From: Galeruca laticollis
Lineage: Eukaryota > Arthropoda > Insecta > Coleoptera > Chrysomelidae
NCBI GenBank assembly: GCA_963921935.1
Contig: OY998175.1
Coordinates: forward strand, 228,058,122-228,122,121
DNA: 64,000 nt
Reading direction: 5' to 3'
Made by a program: the position numbers and the translations under genes. Positions 56,348 to 64,000 of the stretch are shown piece after piece (position 1 is the stretch's first letter; each line of letters opens with the position of its first letter). Under the pieces are notes generated by a model, which saw only the letters and a list, made by a program, of their open reading frames with translations, did no database searches and was not told the DNA's origin.

Positions 56348-57807
56348 TGTGACGATATTTATTTCTCTGTAATGTAAATTTGAAAAATTAAAATGAAATT
56401 TTGATTAATGTCACTGGCAAATTATAAATTGTCACACTTTGGCTTTTACAAACAGTTTATTTTATTAAATTTGAATTTCTGGGCTCCGGCTATATAATAA
56501 TTTCTACAAAATTTAAATTTTAATTTTTTGTATCTTATTTTAGAACTCTTTGCTTCCGCTCTCTGGGCGTACGGATCCAATATTTCAACTTTCCATACTT
56601 ATGGCCTCCATCTGTGTCAGACTTTCAATATATCAATGCCCAACAAAACTACTCCAGGAAAACAAACTAATTAATTCCAAAATATGTTTATTAATTAATT
56701 AAGTTTGAAATTTTTAAAGAATGGATTACCAAATTTAGGTCAATATAAATATCGATGAGAAATTTCAAGATAGTTCATTGTTAGACGTAGTAGATTGAAT
56801 GCATTCTCTCTACGAAAATGAAAGAGAAGAAACAACCTATGAATCTACAATGATAAATCGGAGTTATGTCAAATAAAGTCTTTGTACTGTTCCTAATTTC
56901 TGTAAACTTGAATGCAAAGCATACAACTCAACAGCAAGCAAATCGTTAGGAATATTTATCACTGTCTATTCAATAATTTTAAAGTTTCCAATCAAGATGA
57001 TGATTCTCTCCTACAAAATATTTATAAAGATTTGTTACCTTTCAGTCCACTGTCAAACACTCTTTATAAAGGAAATCGTCTTGAAGAAATCATTAAACTC
57101 CTCACTAATCCAGTGTATATGGTATGTACGATTTACCCTTTCTTATCTTCTCTTCAAAATTTTGGAAATTATTTCCTATTACCATTAAATACAAAACATG
57201 TCCACTTAAGCTTGCTTTTCTTTTATCGATAGTATCTGTTTAAAAGACTTCTATTTTATTAATTATCTCTTTTTTTTAGAAAACTTTTTGACTTCTTGAC
57301 AGCTCTTTCCAAATTTTCTTAATGACACTATTTTATTTATTTTTAGTTTGTATCTCTTGGTTACCGATACAAATGAGAGAGTAGTCATTAGACATAGAAC
57401 AAGTATCCTTTCTCCTTACTCATCACTAACTTTTTTCTATAACCTTAATTTGTTACGATTTGTCACCCGCACTTGACAAATATAAATTTCATAACATACT
57501 CTGTATGTTCGGGTAAATTACTATACCTTCTTATAACTAAAATCTTACGTAACATATAAAATAATTTACAATCAATAAATAATCTTCTAGACTTTGGTGA
57601 ATGACTTGTGAAGGTATGTTTCTTTATTACTGTACCCTTTTGATTTCATTTCAATTTCAAAATCTTTACCTAACTTCTGATTAATTACTTAGCTATTTTT
57701 AAAATTTCTACAGTGTGTGCCAAATTTATCTAATATTTTATAAATCATTTATTGTTATTTGGTACATTATTCTATCTAAAACTTTCTAAGACAATTTATT
57801 TGTCTTA
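56348..57807. mobile_element. 1.46-kb insertion, possible solo LTR
   Basis: Flanked by ATAC on both sides (56344-56347, 57808-57811) within otherwise continuous LTR sequence. Starts TGTGACGATATTTATTTCTC and ends TTTATTTGTCTTA. The TG start, 4-bp duplication and lack of coding sequence fit a solo LTR, although the other end is TA rather than CA. A 106-codon ORF (56912-57232) resembles nothing I know. Confidence 0.5.
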
Positions 57808-57950
57808 ATACCTTTTTATAATTAAAGCAATATACTAAATCTACAATCTACTAGACAAGTATTTTATATTCTAATACATTACAATTACATTACTGACAGT
57901 TCTTATTCAACCGACTAGATTATATCTAGCCAACGCCATAAAGTGCTAAC

Positions 57951-60900
57951 AGTGCCGTTCCTGGGGTGGCGAACGCCTGCGTGCAAGAATAATTTTGTGC
58001 GCCTCTTTATACTATGCTTAAATTTTGATGATAAGACCAATTTTCATAATCATTTTTAGTTTGAGGTTTAAACTGAATAGTTTCCTTAGAGACTAAAGAC
58101 TAAAGTCACTTTAGTGTAAGTGTTTGATTATGAAAATGGGCGTAATAAAATAAAACAACGAAAAAATATGACAAAAAATTTATTTTCGACATCAAATAAA
58201 ATAGACTATTACCGTACAATATAGGTCATAAATAAAACACGTCCATTCGGGAATTAACAATAAATCTAATATAACTCAATTCACTCAACTGTGTGAATTG
58301 AGTTAAAACTCTCAAACGGCGCTCAACGCAAACAAATCCGTTAACTTGAAAATGTGCAAGATCTGTCTAATACCTAAGTACCTAATGATCAAATAACAAG
58401 GTAGTTTTAGAACATAACACGTCTTGCTTTTGCAGATGCAAGCTCATTGATCATTTCATTGTGATCGATGGCTTCACACATTTTATTTTCGATTGAAATA
58501 ACAGCTAAATCTGAAAGCCTTTCCTGGCACATCGAAGTTCTCAAATAAGATTTTACAAGTTTTCGCTTTGAAAAACTCCTTTCGCCAGACGCAACAGAAA
58601 TCGGCAGCGTCAAAAATATCCTTAATGCTATAGACAGGTTTGGAAACAAAGACTGCAAATTTTTCTTCGTTATATAATTCAGAATATCTATGGGTAAGTC
58701 TGAGGTATTGCGAGAGTCTTTGACAGGGTTAAGAATTTTGTATGATGAAATTTCATTGTACAAATCAAGATCATCAATATCCTTGCAAGCATTTCCTTCA
58801 TGGTGAATTTGCAAAGCCAAATCCAAATCTATGCACGATCGTTTAATCTCATCAGAATTTAGGTTTTGAAAATCACTCAAAAATCCAAATAAATCATTGC
58901 ATTGCTTCAATCTCTCGAAACGACTTTGTAGGGATTGAACTGTTGTATCCAAAATTTGGAAATAAAAACTGTTCTTAAATTTTCGCTTTGGATCTATAAC
59001 TGGATCGTCTGTACTTTCATATGAAAATTGACGCTTTCTCCTTCGTTCCCTAATTGAAAGAAATGTTTGCTCTACATCATTTTTTCCAGCTTAGGCTTTA
59101 GCCTCATTCACAAAAACATCAAAATTTTCATCTGACCTTTTTTCAGTGAAGTAGTTGATGAGACTTTTTATTTCTCTATGGCATTCATTAACAACTGTAT
59201 TTTGATCCTTCATCATTTTACTCACTATATTGACCTTTGACAATACATCGTACCAAATAATGATGGAACAAATAAATTTAAACGTTCTAATTTTTTTTAA
59301 AGTACCTTTGCTAAATGTTTGGTATCCATGTCTCTTGAATTATCTTCCATCAAATCAAATAAACTCCTACAAATCTCGAGAAGTTGAAATCTGAGAGGTT
59401 GAACGGCTCTGACTCTGCTTTCCCATCGAGTTTTACTCACTGACTTTAAAGGGAGATTTTGTAAATTTCGCTTTAAAATATTCCACCTGTAGGGTGAAGC
59501 AGAAAAAAAATTGAACAGCTCCTGAATAATTGAAAAAAAACCTATAATCTCGTCTGAGATTTTAGCTGCATCATTAACTGTCAAATTTAATGTATGAGCA
59601 CAACAAGGCCAAAAAATAGCTCTCGGGTTAACTTTTTTAAATTGAGCTTGAATGCCCACATGCTTCCCAGACATATTTGCGCCATTGTCATAACCCTGAC
59701 CTCTCATATTAAGAAAATCAATTTCAAAAGTTGGTAGTATCTCATCTCTCAACAGATTGAAAAGCCCTTCTCCTGTACTATCCAAAACTTTAGAAAACCC
59801 CAGGAAGTGTTCTCTTATTTCAACCTCATTTGAAGAAAAATGAACAAAGCGAATTATGAAAGTCAACTGCTCAACATGACTAGCATATGGAGTTTCATCC
59901 AAAATTATTGAATAATATTTTGCTTTCTTGAGGCTGTTCAAAATTTGTATGCGAATATTTTTTGATAATAGATGGATTAATTCATTTGGAAAGTGATTGC
60001 CTAAATAATGGGGCATGTTTTTTTTCAACTCTTTAGACCTTTAAATATTGCTCAGGTGCTCCATCATAATCGGATCGAATTTGTCAATCGTTTCGACCAG
60101 TTTGAGAAAATTACCATTATTTGATTCGAAATGATTAGAGCTGTCACCCCTGAATGCTAAATTCTGACTGGCCAAATATTGCACAATACAAATCATTATT
60201 TTGATTATTGCACGCCATCGTCTTTTTTCATTTTCGTAATGATGTTGTTGCTCTTTATCAATTGTGCAATCTTTGCTCAAACGCAATTTTAATTCATGCC
60301 ATTTTGAGCCCCTTTCATATGGAAATATTAACTGAAAGGTGCCTCCAATTGGAATACCCAGTGATCAATTGATGACACAAAGCGCTAAAAACTTTATAAA
60401 ATATCCAAAATACGCAATTAATTTTTTTAGAATACACCAACCAATCCCTATTAACTATTTCGCCGTTTGGCAACTTCCTAAGATATTGCGTTACTGAAAA
60501 TTTCCTACCAGACTCATCAACAGGAAAATTTTCTTTAATTTGAACAGCTCCCTTTGTCACGATTGATTGGATTAGATGATGACTCAAATTATTTGGCCAT
60601 GTAGATAGATCAGCAATATCAATATCACTAATATCAGCAATGGCACTGTGCTCAGATCTTTCTTCATTCTCGCTTACCGGATGACCCAGTTCAGGAGTTG
60701 GATCAGGTGAAACAGGCGTTCCAAAACTTCCAGACGTGGATGGCTGCTGATCTTCGATAATAATCATCGGTTCTGCAACAACTTGTTCTTCTCTTGACAG
60801 AAGTGGATTCGCCAAAGAACTGCTGAGTTGAAGGAATTTGTTCAGCGAACCGCTGAGTTTATCCCGCTCTGCCTCCAATTTCAATCGACGTTTTTTATTT

Positions 60901-61678
60901 TGGGCTCCAGACAATTTTTTTTACTGCCATCACTCGTTTCTGAAGAGATAAAAAAAATAATTAGAAAAAAGCTGATCGGAGTCAAAATATAATCAGAAAA
61001 CTCTCGAATCGAAATATTACTTGATTTAATAACACGTTTTCTTTCATCTTCTCTTACCTTAAGATTTAAAATCAGCAACACAACGGCAACACGTAATATT
61101 ATATTCAAATGAAATTATTATTAATCGTCAAAAATCACCGACGAATACTCGATGACTGAACTGACTGACTGAAACAAGCCACATTCTCCTGTTTTATATC
61201 ACCGCTAAAATCTGGTGGAAAAATCTGGAGCCGAAAAAAAGTTTTTTTTGGAGCACTTTTCAGAAAATAATATTTTTCGCACCTTCGACCTCTCTGAGGC
61301 ACACTCCGCCGATAAATGCATAAAAAACAATAACATGTATAATATTTGTCGAGCGAGCCGCCAAAGGCGAGCGGCATCCTTTGAAGATACGCCGCCGCCA
61401 GTAAGCCGAGTGCCGACACGCCGTCAACAGATTTTTTGCATGTAAATTCCAGTGTAGAAGCAAAGTCTAGAAGTTACTTCTTATATTAGTTTACTGTTTC
61501 TTCCTGTAATCAAAGTTTACAGCTTTGCTATAACTTGATTTTTATTACCTTTAATGCCGATTTTTCTTCCAATTAGAAGTGCGTTTTTGCAAGAGTAGCG
61601 AATAGTTGAATTTGGCGCCCCTTAAATTGGGCGCCTGCGTGCGGAGCATTCGCTGCATACCCGCCAGGAACGGCACTG
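57951..61678 (-). mobile_element. hAT element encoding a ZMYM1-like transposase
   Basis: Ends CAGTGCCGTTCCTGGGGTGG (57951) and, reverse-complemented, CAGTGCCGTTCCTGGCGGGT (61678). A perfect 8-bp duplication AGTGCTAA (57943-57950, 61679-61686) flanks it. 3728 bp. It lies in the Copia 5' LTR. Confidence 0.96.
58407..60914 (-). pseudogene. hAT transposase, ZMYM1/DUF4371 type
   Basis: ATG at 60914 (SGAQNKKRRLKLEAERDKLS). An acidic, Ser/Pro-rich region precedes a TTF-type zinc domain remnant: GRKFSVTQYLRKLPNGEIVN, RDWLVYSKK, then KWHELKLRLSKDC across frame breaks (60480-60240). The DUF4371 catalytic region is open for 243 codons (60028-59297): KYYSIILDETPYASHVEQLT with the first Asp, RGQGYDNGANMSGKHVGIQA with the second, CCAHTLNLTVND and KTRWESRVRAVQPL. 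A stop follows at about 59092. The C-terminal region (58952-58407) ends in the dimerisation domain LRIFLTLPISVASGERSFSK. Few disabling changes. Its relatives are annotated as zinc finger MYM-type 1-like. Confidence 0.9.
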
Positions 61679-61912
61679 AGTGCTAAAGTGATAGATTATT
61701 TCAAATTTACTTCAACAATTTTTACCTGGCAAAATAATAATGAGATTATATCGAAAGCACAGCGTTTGGGTTTAATACCCGAAAATAATGAAATTAAGTG
61801 TCCGGTGGATTTTTGTGACGGACATTTCATAGTGACACCATAGCCAGATTCCGTAAATGGTTTTCATTGGAAATGTAATGGACATATAAAAAAATGAAAA
61901 GAAACGTATATT

Positions 61913-62744
61913 TTGTAATAAAAGGTGGTAAGTATATCATTCTAGTTCATTATTCAAATTTTTTTTGAAGTCTCCGCTCTTTTTGACATTTCTGGTAATA
62001 ATTGATGTTGCCATATCGCAAATTTTTTTTGGAAAATATACCAAAGCCAAATACAGAAATGAAGTAGCTAAAGTGATGAGTGCGCCCAGGCGAAGTTTCG
62101 AAACGCCGATTAGTCGTAAAATTATTTTTTGTTTGGGGAGGGGGGGGAGGGTTAATTTGTTCTTTTTTATGTTTATACGGGCTATATAGTTACGAAATTT
62201 AAAAATATTTTCATCCAAAAAAATTTCTTGGAGGGAGGGAAATTTCGATGAGACCACAGAGTTTTTTTTCCTTTTCTAAATTCAGGAGGCTTATTGAGTT
62301 ACGAAAAACAAAAAAAATCGAAAAAAAGCAAATGCTCGTAATCTGCATTTATTCCAAAGTATTTTTCTAGTCTGTGGAATTCAGAATGGAGAATAATAAA
62401 AAGGTAATCACCACATAACTAATTCTTTTATTATAAATAATATTTGGTATATTTTTATAGGTGGTGTAGAGGAAGTTCTTGTTGCTTAATCGAAGAATAT
62501 GGAAGGTTTTCATACATTTATGATCCTAAACATAAGTTTCAAAGATGCTCGTAATGAAGCTTTTTTTAAATATCACAAGAAGTACAGAAAATAGACAAAA
62601 CATTACAGCTTGAAAAGCTTCAAAGAATTGTTTTATTCATTGTTATAAAATTTCTTTTTCTTGTTATTTTTTCATAGAATTTATCTAGTTTTGTCCATTA
62701 AAAATCGAATGAGATTGTATTGACGGAAACGAGAACGATTGTTC
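61913..62744. other. No recognised gene
   Basis: May be intron or 3' part of the Merlin-like gene. A GGGGAGGGGGGGGAGGG run lies near 62134-62150. Confidence 0.35.
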
Positions 62745-62965
62745 AAACTGTTAGAAGAATTTCGGTGTGGTACTGACACACTGAAAACTCTACAGTATCT
62801 CCATAGGGAAGTACCGTTAAGCCGGGTACTGACTGGCTATTAACGATCGCTTTAACTGTTAGTATAATTTCGGTGTGGTATTGACACGCCGTAATAACTA
62901 CAGTCCCTATACACGGAAGTATTCGTTAAGCTGGGTACTGACTAGCTACAAACGATACTCTCAAA
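62745..62965. repeat. Two direct copies of a ~108-bp unit
   Basis: ATTTCGGTGTGGTACTGACA occurs at about 62759 and, with one change, at 62867. Both are followed by CTACAG, a GGAAGTACCGTTAAGC-type stretch and GGGTACTGACTGGCTA. Confidence 0.8.
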
Positions 62966-63497
62966 TCTTGAGACTAAAACCGAAAGAGTATTGTTCCGCC
63001 GGTTGCTCACATCCCTGGCTGACTAAACATTCCACAAGGCGTAGAGAGTCCCGTACACCGTCGAGTATATCGCCGAAATCGAAATACACACCGTTCTAGT
63101 TTCACCTACTTATTAGTCGGACCATCAGTACCTATCTATCGACGAAAGGATACGGACCGTCGAAGCGTGACCTTCAAAATATTTACGTACCGGAGAATTA
63201 TATAGAATATTGAATTTTAGTTTATTTATGTCATTGTAAATATAAATCAGTTAATTTAATTGAACTCTGTCTCCTTTGGGCTTACCTGGGCAATACGCAT
63301 TACAAGATACAAAAAGGGGTCAGTTCACGTCTGGTATCCAGATTTAATCGATCGTCGTTTAAACAATTACGAACCAAATTGGTAAGTAAACAAAATATTA
63401 ATACATTTCAGAGTTTAGTTCCACAACATAACCTAAAGGGGATATACGATTACAGTGATACACTATATGTTTTACGCCAACTATATCTATTAATGGA
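62966..63497. other. No recognised gene
   Basis: GC-richer at 62960-63170 with a plus-strand frame EYCSAGCSHPWLTKHSTRRR that I cannot assign. Possibly part of an LTR. Confidence 0.3.
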
Positions 63498-63890
63498 CTA
63501 CAAATCCCCATACAAAACTTTTAATAAAAATCCATCACTATTTATATATTGTTCACACAAACTTGCAGATTCAGGAATGTAAATATTGGTATCAATAAAT
63601 ATTTGTACTCTTGCTTTTACCGAAGGATGGTTTAATTGTTCTGGTTCATTATCACAAATCATGCAACAGCTGTTGCGAGTCTGTTTCAAAATATTAAGTC
63701 GTAGACATTCAGGATCTTCTGCCAAATCGCTAATATCTCTTCTTATTAAATTATCACAGTTTAGACAAATACGGGTATTAATATTCACAGGACTGTATGG
63801 CAGATTTAATTCTCCCCTATATCGCTTATCAAACTAAATCGTTTCTTCATTGTCGAAATTACCTTGTAAACGTTTCATTCCTCGAGGAAC
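63498..63890 (-). pseudogene. Cysteine-rich N-terminal domain of an unidentified transposon-type protein
   Basis: From about 63890: ACNTRCVPRGMKRLQGN, a stop, then YRGELNLPYSPVNINTRICL, CDNLIRRDISDLAEDPECLR, TRNSCCMICDNEPEQLNHPS, ARVQIFIDTNIYIPES, ending at 63498. The paired cysteines (CLNC, CC-x2-C) suggest zinc binding. I recall this domain at the front of insect and cnidarian DDE transposase-like proteins, but I cannot name the family with confidence. One in-frame stop at about 63837. Confidence 0.4.
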
Positions 63891-64000
63891 ACAGCGTGTG
63901 TTGCATGCGAAGTCATTCCAATAAACAAATAAACTGCAAAATCTTATATACCTGGATGAACATTAAGATACAATAAATATATTCCATTTGACATTTCACA

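Larger units (their letters stand above)
47846..61717 (-). mobile_element. Copia-type LTR retrotransposon with four internal insertions
   Basis: LTRs lie at 47846-48085 (240 bp) and 56291-61717 (about 230 bp once its own insertions are removed). They match through GCAAATATTGGAATGGATAT, TTTACTTGGTATGATTATAT, CTACAATCTACTAGACAAGT and TTATTCAACCGACTAGATTA. The element runs leftward. The primer site GTTATGGGCCTAG (minus, 56286-56274) matches the anticodon stem-loop of initiator tRNA-Met, the half-tRNA priming of Copia. A purine tract AATAGGGAGGG abuts the 3' LTR (48086-48096). Insertions: 48311-49914, 50861-53128, 56348-57807 and 57951-61678. Order of domains (gag, protease, integrase, RT, RNase H) is the Ty1/Copia order. 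Confidence 0.92.
56291..61717 (-). repeat. Copia 5' LTR, split by two insertions
   Basis: LTR segments are 56291-56347, 57812-57950 and 61687-61717. They align to the 3' LTR in that order. Interrupting pieces are 56348-57807 and the hAT at 57951-61678. Confidence 0.9.
47815..61912 (+). pseudogene. Merlin/IS1595-type transposase N-terminus, split by the Copia nest
   Basis: ATG at 47815 starts MNFINLDDVF, broken at 47845 by the Copia LTR. At 61718 the frame continues with TWQNNNEIISKAQRLGLIPE, then NEIKCPVDFCDGHF and, after a stop, NGFHWKCNGHIKK (to about 61912). The GLIP...KCP..C...GF.W.C pattern is the N-terminal zinc-binding domain of ISXO2/IS1595 (Merlin) transposases. The catalytic DDE part is not found downstream. 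GGTGGTAAGT at about 61924 may be a splice donor. A run of five T on each side of the Copia element is the likely target duplication, and the frame continues across it. Confidence 0.7.

Noticed and set aside
61215..61445. 76-codon ORF near the right end of the ZMYM1-like hAT
   Set aside because: Lies in the element's 5' non-coding end; low complexity and no homology recognised.

Overview
This is strongly AT-rich eukaryotic DNA, almost certainly from an insect or other arthropod. The evidence is the mix of elements: Penelope-like GIY-YIG, insect-type APE LINEs, Copia with a half-tRNA primer site, Ty3 elements, piggyBac, Tigger/pogo, Tc1, Merlin and three unrelated hAT families, together with spliced genes and satellite arrays. 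I see no rRNA or confident tRNA gene and no intact single-copy host gene. The nearest to a host gene is one aldo-keto reductase exon. The window is a graveyard of transposons nested inside transposons, and nearly every coding region is broken.

Layout. 1-7.2 kb: a Tc1 fragment, a degraded LINE, a transposase helix-turn-helix fragment, a ~90-bp tandem array (3430-4880) and a Penelope remnant. 7267-11381 and 23917-28724: two inverted copies of one ~4.1-kb DNA transposon that I cannot assign to a family. It has CCCACTA-type termini, apparent TA target duplications, ACATC/GATGT-rich ends, an internal foldback element and the decayed exons of a spliced passenger gene. Between the copies: a DUF7869-like ORF split by a complete Tigger element, a BESS-like exon split by a Charlie-type hAT, a piggyBac transposase and a palindromic element with five small hairpins. 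28.7-32.6 kb: a ~64-bp tandem array and a pogo fragment.

32.6-42.5 kb is a clear three-level nest: a LINE was hit by a hAT element (8-bp duplication CTACCAGG), and that hAT was hit by a Ty3-type LTR element (4-bp duplication CAGT). The Ty3 LTRs carry an ordered array of six hairpins with a constant loop, a constant bulge position and stems that vary by paired changes. I consider this the most interesting object in the window. 43.4-47.3 kb: the aldo-keto reductase exon among ~171-bp repeats, then an APE LINE.

47.8-61.9 kb is another nest. A Merlin/IS1595-type reading frame is interrupted by a Copia element whose two LTRs are ~13 kb apart. The Copia element was itself invaded by a 1.6-kb element with 10-bp inverted ends, a TA-repeat-flanked block with a MITE, a possible solo LTR and a ZMYM1-like hAT. 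The last 2 kb hold a duplicated 108-bp segment and a cysteine-rich ORF remnant.

Target-site duplications and reading frames that join across insertions give a relative chronology: Merlin before Copia before its four insertions, and LINE before hAT before Ty3.
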